The notes under the pieces were generated by a model. That model was not told the origin of the DNA. It did no database searches and saw only the letters and a program-made list of their open reading frames with translations. Positions 25,019 to 34,036 of a DNA stretch of 45,490 bases are shown here, piece after piece (the first letter of the stretch is position 1; every line of letters begins with the position of its first letter). This DNA is from Vagococcus elongatus (GTDB lineage Bacteria > Bacillota > Bacilli > Lactobacillales > Vagococcaceae), in the NCBI RefSeq assembly GCF_003987645.1, contig NZ_NGKA01000022.1:1-45490 (forward strand). The letters run 5' to 3'. Position numbers and translations under genes: made by a program.

Positions 25019-26212
25019 TTATTCCTCCCATAAGATTTTTTTGTAATTAACAGGGTCTGTGTCTCCTTCAGTAGAGAACATCAAAACCTTGGAATTCCCA
25101 TCTAGTCCTAAAGTTTCTTTCAAATCAGCATATTCAGGATCTTGCATTAAAGTTGCTACCAATCCCATGCCGACTGCTCCAGATTCTCCAGAAACAACTT
25201 GCGGATCACCTTTTAGAGGTGCTCCCAGCATACGCATGCCTTTTGAGGCTACCCAGTCTGGGCAAGAAACAAACGCATCTGTATGATTTTGCAGAATGTC
25301 AAATGAAATCGTGTTCGGCTCTCCGCATGCCAAGCCAGCCATAATTGTATTCAAATCGCCGTCTACAAAACGGATTTTGCCATCTTTTTCTTTAGCTGAA
25401 ATGTATAGACAATCAGCTGCCGAAGCTTCCATCACAATCATTTTAGGCGGGTTATCTTTGTATAAGTTAGCAAAATAACCGACTACCGCTCCTGCTAATG
25501 ATCCAACACCTGCCTGCACAAAAATATGTGTCGGCACATCTTCTTTTGCTTTCAGTTCATCTGAAGCTTCCAAAGCCATCGTGCCGTAGCCTTGCATGAT
25601 CCAAGTCGGGATTTTTTCATAACCTTCCCAGGCTGTATCTTGCACCATGACGCCATTTTCTGTTTCTTCTGCCATAGCGTTAGCCATTCGGACACACTCG
25701 TCATAGTTTGCATCTTCGATAGACACTTTTGCGCCTTCTTTGGCAATGTTGTCAAAACGAGTTTGAGTCGTTCCTTTAGGCATCAGAACCACAGATTTTT
25801 GTCCCAATTTATTTGCTGCCCAAGCCACACCACGACCATGATTCCCATCAGTAGCAGTGAAGAATGTTGCCTGTCCAAACTCTTCTTTTAGTTTTGGAGA
25901 TGTCAGAAATTCGTAATCCACTTCAGAAATGTCTTTTCCGATTTTTTCTGCGATATAATTCGCCATAGCAAATGATCCACCTAAAACCTTGAAAGCATTT
26001 AGACCAAATCGGTAAGATTCATCTTTAACATAAAAGCCCTTTAGGCCTAAGTATTCCGCCATATGTTTCAGATCCGCCAATGGTGTTTCTGTATATTGCG
26101 GGAAACTTTTATGAAAAGCTGTCGCATTTCGAATAGCCGTTTCATCCATCAACGAAAAATGTTTGTCATCTGTCTTGGGCATTTCATTCTTTACCCATTT
26201 AATTTTTTCCAA
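25019..26212 (-). CDS. dpaL: Diaminopropionate ammonia-lyase (YgeX type)
   Basis: This PLP enzyme of fold type II converts 2,3-diaminopropionate to pyruvate and two ammonia. The protein has 397 residues. The PLP lysine lies in GLNAFKVLGGSFA near residue 73. TATDGNHGRGVAWAANKLG follows, and AGVGSLAGAVVGYF is the glycine-rich phosphate loop. FGLNAFKVLGG is specific to this enzyme as against threonine dehydratase. The pyruvate made here is the substrate of the PFOR at the left of the window, and RidA in the same operon can clear its aminoacrylate intermediate. Confidence 0.95.
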   Translation of the reverse strand: MEKIKWVKNEMPKTDDKHFSLMDETAIRNATAFHKSFPQYTETPLADLKHMAEYLGLKGFYVKDESYRFGLNAFKVLGGSFAMANYIAEKIGKDISEVDYEFLTSPKLKEEFGQATFFTATDGNHGRGVAWAANKLGQKSVVLMPKGTTQTRFDNIAKEGAKVSIEDANYDECVRMANAMAEETENGVMVQDTAWEGYEKIPTWIMQGYGTMALEASDELKAKEDVPTHIFVQAGVGSLAGAVVGYFANLYKDNPPKMIVMEASAADCLYISAKEKDGKIRFVDGDLNTIMAGLACGEPNTISFDILQNHTDAFVSCPDWVASKGMRMLGAPLKGDPQVVSGESGAVGMGLVATLMQDPEYADLKETLGLDGNSKVLMFSTEGDTDPVNYKKILWEE

Positions 26213-26224
26213 TAGTATAGCCTC

Positions 26225-27601
26225 CTATTTTTTCTCAGGGATGCGGCGGAAAATAAATTTCCCCTGCTGTCCTTTGAGTAATTCACCATTTTCACTTACT
26301 AACTTTCCTCGCAGATACACTGCTTTAGCTGCCCCTTTTGTTTCAAAACCTTCAAAAGCAGAGTAATCACAGTTTTGCAGTTGTGTCTCAGCTTGAATGA
26401 CCCCTCTTGCCTCAGGGTCCCAAACAACAATATCAGCATCACTGCCGACTTGCAGTACCCCTTTTTGCGGATAGAGGTGAAATTGTTTTGCGATATTTTC
26501 TGATAATAAGCCGACGAATCGTTCCAAAGTGATTTTCCCAGTGGTGACGCCTGCCGTGTAAATTAATTCCGGTCGAGTTTCGACACCGGGCAAACCTCCA
26601 GGGATCTTAGTAAAATCATCTTTCCCCATAACTTTCTGAGTTTGAAAATTAAAATCACAATGATCCGTTGCAATCGTATCCACATCGCCATCACTCACAC
26701 CTTGCCACAATGCTTGCTGATCTTCGAGGCTCCTTAAAGGAGGAGCACAGACGTACTTTGCCCCCTCAAAATTCGCCAAATCATACAAATGATCATCAAG
26801 CAAAAGATATTGCGGACACGTTTCGATAAACAACTCCTGACCAGCTTCTCTAGCACGTTTAGCTACTTCCAAAGATTCTTTTGTGCTTAGATGCACAATG
26901 TTGACCGCAAGTCCTGCTTGACGGGCAATCGTCAGATAGCGGTTAACTGCTTCCGCCTCAAGTATATTCGGTCGGGACAGCGGATGGTAACGAGGAGCAG
27001 TTTTGCCTTCTTTTAAAAATTCAGCCTGCAGTTCGTTGATGATATCCCCATTTTCACAGTGGATTCCCAGCATTCCTCCCACTTCTTTGATTGCCAGCAT
27101 GGCACGATAAATATCCCTATCGCTAGTTCTCAAATTATCATAGGCCATATACATTTTAAAAGAAGTCACGCCACGCCTAGCCATCTCCCGAATTTCCTCA
27201 GCCAGCGATTCATTAAATTCAATCAAAGACATATGGTAATTGTAGTCACAAGAACTTTTTCCTTCTGTCATTTTATCCCAAACCGCTAAACATTCTTTTA
27301 ATGTGTGCCCTCTTTCAGGTGTTGCCATATCAATAACGGTGGTCGTTCCTTTACAAACTGCGGCAATACTGCCAGTAGTAAAATTATCCGACGTGTCTGT
27401 AGCACCATTATTTAATTCAAGGTGGGTATGTCCGTCGATAAATCCCGGAAACAAATAACAACCTGTCACATCAACAACCTGTGCGTCTTTATCATCAAAG
27501 CCGTGACCTAGAGCTTTGATTTTTTCACCTTCAACTACCACATCTAATTGACGGCGTCCGTGGCTGGACACCACGGTACCGCCTGTCAAAATTGTTTTCA
27601 T
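26225..27601 (-). CDS. hydA: Dihydropyrimidinase/hydantoinase-family amidohydrolase
   Basis: This 458-residue binuclear metal enzyme of the cyclic amidohydrolase group opens dihydropyrimidine or hydantoin rings. Metal ligands are the HxH in PGFIDGHTHLELN, the carbamylated lysine in TSFKMYMAY, histidines in GIHCENGD and VHLSTKES, and the aspartate in ATDHCDFNF. The ATG at 27601 has GGGGGAAG upstream; a longer frame from 27631 overlaps ygfK. In this operon the likely substrate is a reduced purine product with a six-membered ureide ring. Allantoinase is a less likely alternative, because no uricase route is present. Confidence 0.92.
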   Translation of the reverse strand: MKTILTGGTVVSSHGRRQLDVVVEGEKIKALGHGFDDKDAQVVDVTGCYLFPGFIDGHTHLELNNGATDTSDNFTTGSIAAVCKGTTTVIDMATPERGHTLKECLAVWDKMTEGKSSCDYNYHMSLIEFNESLAEEIREMARRGVTSFKMYMAYDNLRTSDRDIYRAMLAIKEVGGMLGIHCENGDIINELQAEFLKEGKTAPRYHPLSRPNILEAEAVNRYLTIARQAGLAVNIVHLSTKESLEVAKRAREAGQELFIETCPQYLLLDDHLYDLANFEGAKYVCAPPLRSLEDQQALWQGVSDGDVDTIATDHCDFNFQTQKVMGKDDFTKIPGGLPGVETRPELIYTAGVTTGKITLERFVGLLSENIAKQFHLYPQKGVLQVGSDADIVVWDPEARGVIQAETQLQNCDYSAFEGFETKGAAKAVYLRGKLVSENGELLKGQQGKFIFRRIPEKK

Positions 27602-27615
27602 AAAACTTCCCCCTG

Positions 27616-30600
27616 TCAATCTGCTAGACAAAAGGCATAATCATCGATAACTGCTTCCATCATGTCTAACAATTCATTTGGAATCGTTAGATTTGATTCT
27701 GATAAATTAGTGGTGATTATGTCTGTAGCAAGTCGGACCTTACATGTTTGTTTATCTGCATCTATGACGTAGAAACCTTGGTTCGTACTATCATAGAAAT
27801 CTACTTCACTGTTGAATAGAGTAAATTTGTCTTTGTAAGGTGCACTTGAGTATGGACAAAACGTCTCACAGTTGCCACACTCGTTACACATACGATCAAT
27901 ATGTAAAATTTGCGGATTCCCATTAACATTGATGACAACATTGGCTCTGTTAGGACAAACATCCACACAGGATTCGCAAATAGTCGAACATTCCAGACAA
28001 CGTTCTGCTTGAGTCATACAGTTCGTTTCAGACACCAGCAAGCCGCGTTTGTCTCTCGGAACCGCACGATTGATATTCAGGTTGGCTCTTTCATAATTAT
28101 GATTGTGAACATCACAAATATCATTTGCCACCGTCGTTGCATCAGCAATAGCTTCTACAATTGTTGCCGGTCCGCGATTTGCATCACCAATCACATAAAC
28201 ATTCTTCAAGTTGGTTTCTAGGGTGGCAGGGTCATTCTTGACAGAACCCCACTCATCCGTTTCAATACCAACAGAAGCGAAGAAATCATTGTCTACTTTT
28301 TCACCCACAGCAGCAATCAGCGTATCTGCCAAAACTTCTGTGAATTTGCCAGTTGCCATAGGCTTTCTTCTGCCTGAAGCATCCCGCTCGCCCAACTTCA
28401 TGATTTCACATGTCAATTTTCCGTTTTCCAATGATACAGGTGCTAGCAATTCAAGGAAATTGACATCATCTTCTAACGCCAAGTATAATTCTTCCTCATC
28501 TGCCGGCATATTGCGTTTGTCTCGACGATAAACAATCGACACACTCTTAACACCAGGAATTCTTTTTGCAGCTCTGGCACAGTCCATGGCAGTGTTTCCA
28601 CCACCGACGACAACGATACGTTCACCGTAAGGGTTGTCTTCTGGATTTAAGCGGTTAGCCTTTAAGAATTCAAGGGCATTCAGTGCTGTTCCTTTTTCAA
28701 GACGCAGTTTTCCGCGTTTCCATGCGCCGATAGCAAAAACAATGTTCTCATAGCCTTGATTCCGTAATTCTTCAATACTTGGTGCCGCTTGTCCTGTTTT
28801 AAATTCAGCACCCATGAACTTCGCCAATTTCACATCTTTTTGGACACTTTCCATTGGAATTCTAAATTCAGGAACAATTTGACTGCAGACCCCTCCCAAA
28901 GTTTTATCTCTTTCGAAAACTGTTACCGGCATACCTTCTCTGGCCAGCAAGTAACCTGCTGCGATTCCAGCTGGACCGCCACCGATAACGGCTGTTTTAA
29001 CTGCATCTTTTTGCGACACTGGTTTTTCCAATGTTGCTATTAATTGATCATAGGCATGTTCTGCTGCTTCAAGCTTCACACCGCGAATATCAATGGCACC
29101 TTCATAAAATTCCCTCGTACATTTTGTTTGACACGGATGAGCACAGATCGTCCCGGTAATAAACGGCAGAGGGTTTTTGTCAACGATAACTTGCAACGCT
29201 TCCAAATATTTCCCTTCGCTGACATATCTCAAGTATGCCGGGATATCTTGATTGATTGGACAACCGCCAGTTCCTTGACAAGGTGCTGTGTAACAATCAA
29301 TCAAAGGAACTTTTTCAGGTAATTTTGAAGAAATTGGTAATTTGATCGACTTCTGATAACGAGCCTGCATAAGAGATTTGTTTACAAGCTTATCTAATTT
29401 TTCTAAATCAAGAGACACATACGTCGGATAATCTAACACCGATAAAACGTTCGCAATTTGATTAATCCTTTGGTAGCCTCCCGGTTTTAACAAAGTGGTG
29501 GCTACGGTAATCGGCCAAATCCCCGCTTCAAATAACGCTTTCACATTGAAGATGTCTGCGCCGCCAGAATAGGAAATTTGCAGTTTTCCATTAAAAGCAT
29601 CCGATAATTTTTTGGCCACTGCAATACTTAGTGGAAACAGAGAACGTCCGGACATATACATTTCTTCACCTGGAAGCTCTCCTTGCGTGATATCCACAGG
29701 GAAAGTGTTAGTGATTTTAACTCCGAAGCTTAAATGATTCCTGTCAGCTAAATCTTGCAATCCATGCATCATAGGAACAGCATCTTCGAATTGTAAATCT
29801 CCAAGGAAATGTTTGTCATCGAAAGCCATGTAATCGAACCCTAAGTCATCCATTGTTTTTCTGGCATATTCATAACCTAACAATGTAGGATTACATTTGA
29901 TAAAGGTATGAAGATGTTTGTCTTTCAATAAATGTGTGGCAATTTTTTCGATTTCATCTGGTGGTGTACCGTGCAAAGTTGAAAGTGTGATCGAACGAGA
30001 CACTCTTGGACTGATGTTTTTAATATATTTTTCATCCACTCGGGTAAATTTATCTAAATGTTTGAAAGCCGCTTCCTGACATTCTTTCCAAATGTCTGAA
30101 GTTGAAGCATCGTTCATGCCATCTATGTAGTTCTGAATCTTTGGCGTCAAAATACCTTCCAAATCATAACCCACACTCATATTGAAGATAAATCCTTCAG
30201 GCGAACCTAAGTCGAATTCATGACTAAGCAATTTCAGTACAAACCAGCCTTTAACATATTCTTCAAAAGCTTCAGGTACTTTTAATTCTGTTGACCATTC
30301 TACGTTATAACCTTCATCACGAGCTGAAATACATGGTTTTGATACAGGTAAATCCTCACCGTCTAGAATTTGAACAGTTTTTAATTCGAAAAATCTAGAA
30401 CCCGTCAAGTAGGAAGCCACAATGTTTTGAGCAAGTTGTGTATGAGGCCCTGCTGCCGGTCCAATCGGTGTTTCCATTTTCTCGCCGAATAAAGATAGAT
30501 TTTTCTTTCCATCCGCTTGGTAAAATTTACGGATGCCGAAAATAGTCCCGTTAGTTCTAAACTCTTCCATTACCCAATTCAACAAAGCATCTATTGAAAT

Positions 30601-30621
30601 GGGACGCATAATATCACTCAT
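27616..30621 (-). CDS. ygfK: YgfK, multidomain NADPH/FAD/Fe-S reductase
   Basis: This 1001-residue flavoprotein is often labelled putative selenate reductase subunit. Residues 1 to about 400 read as a dihydroorotate-dehydrogenase-like TIM barrel (TPIGPAAGPHTQLAQNIVAS, SARDEGYN, SGGADIFNVKALFEAG). Next comes a GltD-like part with Fe-S cysteines (CQGTGGCPI, CAHPCQTKC), an FAD fold (AVIGGGPAGIAAGYLLARE) and an NADPH fold (VVVGGGNTAMDCARAAKR). Two ferredoxin clusters close it (residues 875-925, CLECSTICESCVDVCP and CNECGNCETFCP). These are the parts of dihydropyrimidine dehydrogenase, but with the TIM barrel first. I infer NADPH-driven reduction of a purine ring, probably urate or a close relative. 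No molybdenum or selenium site of its own is seen. Confidence 0.93.
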   Translation of the reverse strand: MSDIMRPISIDALLNWVMEEFRTNGTIFGIRKFYQADGKKNLSLFGEKMETPIGPAAGPHTQLAQNIVASYLTGSRFFELKTVQILDGEDLPVSKPCISARDEGYNVEWSTELKVPEAFEEYVKGWFVLKLLSHEFDLGSPEGFIFNMSVGYDLEGILTPKIQNYIDGMNDASTSDIWKECQEAAFKHLDKFTRVDEKYIKNISPRVSRSITLSTLHGTPPDEIEKIATHLLKDKHLHTFIKCNPTLLGYEYARKTMDDLGFDYMAFDDKHFLGDLQFEDAVPMMHGLQDLADRNHLSFGVKITNTFPVDITQGELPGEEMYMSGRSLFPLSIAVAKKLSDAFNGKLQISYSGGADIFNVKALFEAGIWPITVATTLLKPGGYQRINQIANVLSVLDYPTYVSLDLEKLDKLVNKSLMQARYQKSIKLPISSKLPEKVPLIDCYTAPCQGTGGCPINQDIPAYLRYVSEGKYLEALQVIVDKNPLPFITGTICAHPCQTKCTREFYEGAIDIRGVKLEAAEHAYDQLIATLEKPVSQKDAVKTAVIGGGPAGIAAGYLLAREGMPVTVFERDKTLGGVCSQIVPEFRIPMESVQKDVKLAKFMGAEFKTGQAAPSIEELRNQGYENIVFAIGAWKRGKLRLEKGTALNALEFLKANRLNPEDNPYGERIVVVGGGNTAMDCARAAKRIPGVKSVSIVYRRDKRNMPADEEELYLALEDDVNFLELLAPVSLENGKLTCEIMKLGERDASGRRKPMATGKFTEVLADTLIAAVGEKVDNDFFASVGIETDEWGSVKNDPATLETNLKNVYVIGDANRGPATIVEAIADATTVANDICDVHNHNYERANLNINRAVPRDKRGLLVSETNCMTQAERCLECSTICESCVDVCPNRANVVINVNGNPQILHIDRMCNECGNCETFCPYSSAPYKDKFTLFNSEVDFYDSTNQGFYVIDADKQTCKVRLATDIITTNLSESNLTIPNELLDMMEAVIDDYAFCLAD

Positions 30622-30632
30622 TTTTACACCTC

Positions 30633-31967
30633 TTATCCGTTAATTCGCTGCCATAGTTTTTGTGCTTCCTGTGCTGAATCAGCATACAGTTTTTCTTCAT
30701 CTACTCCCAATACTTCCCGATTGCGCATCTTGACTTCTCCGGCAATCACAGTATCTGTCACGCAACGACCATTCATACCAAAGAGTATGTGGCTGTTGCA
30801 GTTGTTTTCATCCATCGGTGTCGGTGCATGGTAATCAAGAACGATCACATCTGCTGCCGCACCAGCTTCCAAAACACCAAGTTTTGTATCAAAATAGCGA
30901 TTGGCCATTTGCGCATTATTTTCAAAAAGCATCTGAGGGACTTCTACCCAACCAGCATTCGGGTCAACTAGATGATGCTTATGAATCAAATTAGCAAACT
31001 TAAAGGATTCTGTCAGATCATTGGTGAACCCGTCTGTTCCTAGTCCGCTTAAGATACCAAATTCATTAAGAAAGCGAAGTGCAGGCGAGCAGCCAACAGC
31101 GTTGCCCATGTTTGATTGGGGATTTGTCACAACCATCGTATCTGTATCTTTAAGCATTTGCATTTCACCAGGACCAATATGGATACAATGTGCAGTCATT
31201 GATTTTTTCCCAAGAATCCCTAGATCGAATAATCGATTCACAACAGGTTTATTGTATTTAGACAAAGAATCATAAACATCTGCTGTTCCTTCAGCCACAT
31301 GGATATGATAGCCAATATCCTCCGGCGTATTTTCTCTGACGTAATTCAATGTTTCATCTGATAGCGTAAAGGAGGCATGAAGACCCATCATTGCTTTTTG
31401 CATGTCATCAGTGCGTTTTCCTGCTTCTTTGATGAAAGCTGCGTTTTCAGCAACTGCTTCTTTCATTTTATCTTTGCCGTTTCGATCGGATACCTCATAA
31501 CATAAACATGTTCTTACCCCAAGTTCGTCTGCTGCTTTCGAAAGTTCGAAAAGGCTTCCAACTGTTTCGCCATAACTTGCATGGTGATCAAACATTGTTG
31601 TCACACCATTTCTGATACTGTCTAGGTAAGCAACTTTTCCGCTCAAGTAAGTCGTCGTATTTTTCAATTCATTGTCCAGTTTGAACCATTGACCTTCTAA
31701 AATTTCAGTAAAATTTTTAGGGTGGAAACCGACAATGCTAAGCCCTCTGGCAAAAGTACTATAAATGTGGTTATGCATATTGATGAATCCCGGCATAATC
31801 ACGCCACCTTTTGCATCGATAAACTCTGCTTCTGGATAAGCTTTTTTCAACTCATCCGTTGAGCCAACTTCTTTGACTAATGGACCATCAATCGCCACAC
31901 AACCATTTTTAATAAAACCGTTTTCCTTTTGACGCGTAATAACGTTTCCGTTACCTATTAATAACAT
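30633..31967 (-). CDS. ssnA: SsnA amidohydrolase (putative aminohydrolase)
   Basis: This 444-residue protein is in the chlorohydrolase/guanine-deaminase branch of the amidohydrolase superfamily. PGFINMHNHIYSTFARGL holds the HxH metal ligands, HIHVAEGTADVYD and TAHCIHIGPGEM the next histidines, and LGTDGFTND the catalytic aspartate. It may deaminate an aminopurine such as guanine, or open a purine-derived ring; the substrate of SsnA is not readable. It is the first gene of the long purine operon, eleven bases before ygfK, with AGGAGG ahead of the ATG and the operon promoter upstream. Confidence 0.92.
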   Translation of the reverse strand: MLLIGNGNVITRQKENGFIKNGCVAIDGPLVKEVGSTDELKKAYPEAEFIDAKGGVIMPGFINMHNHIYSTFARGLSIVGFHPKNFTEILEGQWFKLDNELKNTTTYLSGKVAYLDSIRNGVTTMFDHHASYGETVGSLFELSKAADELGVRTCLCYEVSDRNGKDKMKEAVAENAAFIKEAGKRTDDMQKAMMGLHASFTLSDETLNYVRENTPEDIGYHIHVAEGTADVYDSLSKYNKPVVNRLFDLGILGKKSMTAHCIHIGPGEMQMLKDTDTMVVTNPQSNMGNAVGCSPALRFLNEFGILSGLGTDGFTNDLTESFKFANLIHKHHLVDPNAGWVEVPQMLFENNAQMANRYFDTKLGVLEAGAAADVIVLDYHAPTPMDENNCNSHILFGMNGRCVTDTVIAGEVKMRNREVLGVDEEKLYADSAQEAQKLWQRING

Positions 31968-32114
31968 CCTTCAACCTCCTATAATTAAAATATTTTTTAC
32001 GATTAAAATGAATTTTGTAACATACATAAAAATGAACTTTATTAATTCATAGCAAGATTGTAATCCTGTTCACATAAAAGGCTTATTTATGCCCTTTCTG
32101 TTTTGTTCATCCAC

Positions 32115-32132
32115 ATTATAGCACCTGTGCTA
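32115..32132 (-). promoter_or_regulatory. Probable purine-operon promoter and operator dyad
   Basis: On the minus strand a perfect TATAAT (32120-32115) with an extended TG forms the -10 of the ssnA operon; the -35 region is poor (TGGATT at 17 bases), typical of an activated promoter. The 14-bp dyad TAGCAC-CT-GTGCTA (32119-32132) overlaps it. A further GTGCTA half-site occurs at 32204-32209 beside the divergent regulator promoter. Confidence 0.6.
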
Positions 32133-32170
32133 AAAAAAATCCAGTATAGCTAAAAAATATTTTTATGTTC

Positions 32171-32199
32171 TTGTAAATAATATAACTACATGTTATCAT
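32171..32199 (+). promoter_or_regulatory. Probable promoter of the YheO-type regulator
   Basis: TTGTAA (32171-32176) and TATCAT (32194-32199) are 17 bases apart, with a TG one base before the -10. A GTGCTA half-site lies five bases downstream, where the regulator could control itself. Confidence 0.6.
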
Positions 32200-32255
32200 T
32201 ACAGTGCTAACCTTTAATCAATTCTTAAAAATAATCAATCAAATGAGGGGTTTGT

Positions 32256-32888
32256 ATGTTGCAAGACAGCAAGTTAAACTTTTTAAGTCAAATAGGCAAA
32301 GCGATTGCTGGACAATTTGGAAAAGATTGTGAAATTGTTATTCATAAAATTGATTCGAATGATTTGAATCATTCCATCATATCAATAGAAAACGGTCATG
32401 TGTCTTCCCGTCATTTAGGGGATGGCCCTTCCGAGGTAGTCTTGGAAGCTTTACAAAAAGAACCGGAGGAGTTAGTTGATCAAATCAATTATTTGACTCG
32501 TACCCATGATGGGCGAATTTTAAAATCTAGTACTGTTTATGTGAAAGATGAGACTGGACAATTGGAAGCTATCTTCTCAATTAATTACGATGTGTCATCA
32601 TTAATCGCCGCAGAATCAGCTATCAACGCGTTAATCAAGGTTGAGAGCAAAGAAAATAAACACGAACCAAGTCTGATTCCGAAAAATGTTAATGATCTTT
32701 TGGATGAATTAATTCAGGAATCTGTACGGTTGGTCGGGAAACCAGTGGCACTGATGAATAAAGAAGACAAAATCAAGAGTATCCAATTTTTAAATGATAA
32801 AGGCGCTTTTCTGATTACTAAATCTGGCGATAAGGTCGCCAACTTCTTTAATATTTCAAAGTATACGCTTTATAATTACATCGGCTGA
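32256..32888 (+). CDS. YheO/DauR-type PAS-HTH transcriptional regulator
   Basis: This 210-residue protein has an N-terminal YheO-like PAS domain (FGKDCEIVIHKIDSNDLNHS, then GQLEAIFSINYDVSSL). A C-terminal DauR-type helix-turn-helix ends the chain (DKVANFFNISKYTLYNYIG). A linker near residues 120-145 joins them. It diverges from the purine operon, so it is the best candidate for its switch, perhaps sensing urate or another purine in the PAS domain. GAGGGG precedes the ATG. A terminator follows at 32946-32974. Confidence 0.88.
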   Translation: MLQDSKLNFLSQIGKAIAGQFGKDCEIVIHKIDSNDLNHSIISIENGHVSSRHLGDGPSEVVLEALQKEPEELVDQINYLTRTHDGRILKSSTVYVKDETGQLEAIFSINYDVSSLIAAESAINALIKVESKENKHEPSLIPKNVNDLLDELIQESVRLVGKPVALMNKEDKIKSIQFLNDKGAFLITKSGDKVANFFNISKYTLYNYIG

Positions 32889-32945
32889 TAAGTTTGATTC
32901 TAGATAGGATATTGATCCATCCTTTATAATCTTAGCTCTAATAGT

Positions 32946-32974
32946 AAAAGCCTCCCATTTTTGGGCGGCTTTTT
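32946..32974 (+). terminator. Terminator of the YheO-type regulator gene
   Basis: AAAAGCC-T-CCC (32946-32956) pairs with GGG-C-GGCTTTT (32963-32974), one internal mismatch, six-base loop, ending in a T-run. It lies 57 bases after the regulator stop. Confidence 0.82.
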
Positions 32975-32999
32975 ACTGTTTTTGGATTATCATAGCTTC

Positions 33000-33205
33000 A
33001 CGACCAATCCATGAGAGTCCTTTAATATAAACTTGACCTCCAATTAAAACCAGTTAGGTGTCATGAACCATTCTATCCAGAATGACATCTGCAAATTGTA
33101 GATTGCTTACATTACCGGCCGGTTTCTCGGTACTTTTCATAAGAGCACAACTTTGAGATTTTTCTCATAGCTGACTAATAGCACAATGTGCCTCGGCCAC
33201 ATCCT
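33000..33205 (-). pseudogene. Broken IS21-family istB fragment
   Basis: Translating the minus strand gives STEKPAGNVSNLQFADVILD followed by RMVHDT (33054-33137), closely like the C-terminal part of IstB helper ATPases (pattern TSNKPF...ADAILDRLVH). A stop codon at 33054-33056 interrupts the expected continuation LVLIGGQVYIKG. The upstream part SYEKNLKVVLL is in another frame, so there is also a frameshift. Only the last third or so of istB is recognisable, and no terminal repeats were identified. It marks an old insertion. Confidence 0.55.
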
Positions 33206-33260
33206 TAAACCGAACTTTCACTGGCCGGCAATTACTGATTTACTGACAAACTACATAACA

Positions 33261-33294
33261 AAAAAGGAAGACCTTAGGGGGAGTCTTCCTTTTT
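33261..33294 (-). terminator. Terminator of the BMP-ABC-deoC operon
   Basis: AAAAAGGAAGAC (33261-33272) pairs perfectly with GTCTTCCTTTTT (33283-33294) around a ten-base loop. T-runs flank it on both strands. It lies 40 bases after the deoC stop. Confidence 0.85.
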
Positions 33295-33334
33295 ATTTGC
33301 GGTCTTCATATACGACCTAATCCAGTAAGCTGTT

Positions 33335-34000
33335 TTAATAATCCAAATCAGATTCCTCCCCGGATACTATCGCTACACCCGCACTAGCACCGATTCTTGT
33401 TGCACCGGCAACGACCATCGCTTCGACATCTGCCAAGGAATGAATCCCGCCAGATGCTTTGACCTGGGCTTTGTTCCCAACAGTTTGTTTCATTAACTGA
33501 ACATCTGCTACAGTAGCACCACCAGTAGAAAATCCTGTAGAAGTTTTAACAAAATCAGCACCTGCTTCGACTGCTAATTCACACACTCTGACTTTTTCTT
33601 CGTCTGTTAGTAAAGCCGTCTCAATGATTACCTTAGTTAGTGCTTTCCCAGCTGCTGCATCTATCACAGCTTGAATATCTGCGAAGACTACATCATATTG
33701 ATTGCTTTTTACTGCACCAATATTAATTACCATATCAACTTCATCAGCACCAGCAGCAATTGCCGCCTTCGTTTCGAAAGCTTTTGTTTCAGTCGAATTG
33801 GTGCCCAAAGGGAAACCAATAACTGTACAAATTTTCACTTCACTGTCAGCTAACTCTTTAGCTGCTAAGGGAATCCAACACGGATTAAGACAGACGGAAA
33901 AAAAACCATGTTTTTTTGCTTCAGCTGTCAATTTCAAAATATCTTGTTCGTTAACCTCTGCTTTCAAAGCAGTATGATCGATTAGTTTCGCTACGTTCAT
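33335..34000 (-). CDS. deoC: Deoxyribose-phosphate aldolase
   Basis: DeoC splits 2-deoxyribose-5-phosphate into glyceraldehyde-3-phosphate and acetaldehyde. The protein has 221 residues. The Schiff-base lysine is Lys152 in [14 protein letters not shown], Lys181 in VKASGG is the second lysine, and Asp89 in [10 protein letters not shown] is the acid-base residue. It is the last gene of the nucleoside ABC operon and works with PunA and DeoB further right to finish deoxynucleoside breakdown. AGGAG precedes the ATG. Confidence 0.97.
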   Translation of the reverse strand: MNVAKLIDHTALKAEVNEQDILKLTAEAKKHGFFSVCLNPCWIPLAAKELADSEVKICTVIGFPLGTNSTETKAFETKAAIAAGADEVDMVINIGAVKSNQYDVVFADIQAVIDAAAGKALTKVIIETALLTDEEKVRVCELAVEAGADFVKTSTGFSTGGATVADVQLMKQTVGNKAQVKASGGIHSLADVEAMVVAGATRIGASAGVAIVSGEESDLDY

Positions 34001-34036
34001 CTTTTCTCTCCTTGTTTATCTACATTCAAATTCGAT

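Larger units (their letters stand above)
32889..33334. other. Gap with terminators and IS21 debris
   Basis: This 446-base gap holds the regulator terminator (32946-32974), a broken istB fragment (about 33000-33205) and the deoC terminator (33261-33294). No intact gene was seen. It is the seam between the purine-catabolic block and the nucleoside block. Confidence 0.7.

Noticed and set aside
27616-30621. Selenate reductase function for YgfK
   Set aside because: The label is inherited; no molybdenum domain is present, and the domains fit a ring reductase.
31968-32255. Purine riboswitch upstream of ssnA
   Set aside because: I found no purine-aptamer hallmark sequences or anti-terminator pair; the region reads as a divergent promoter with operators.
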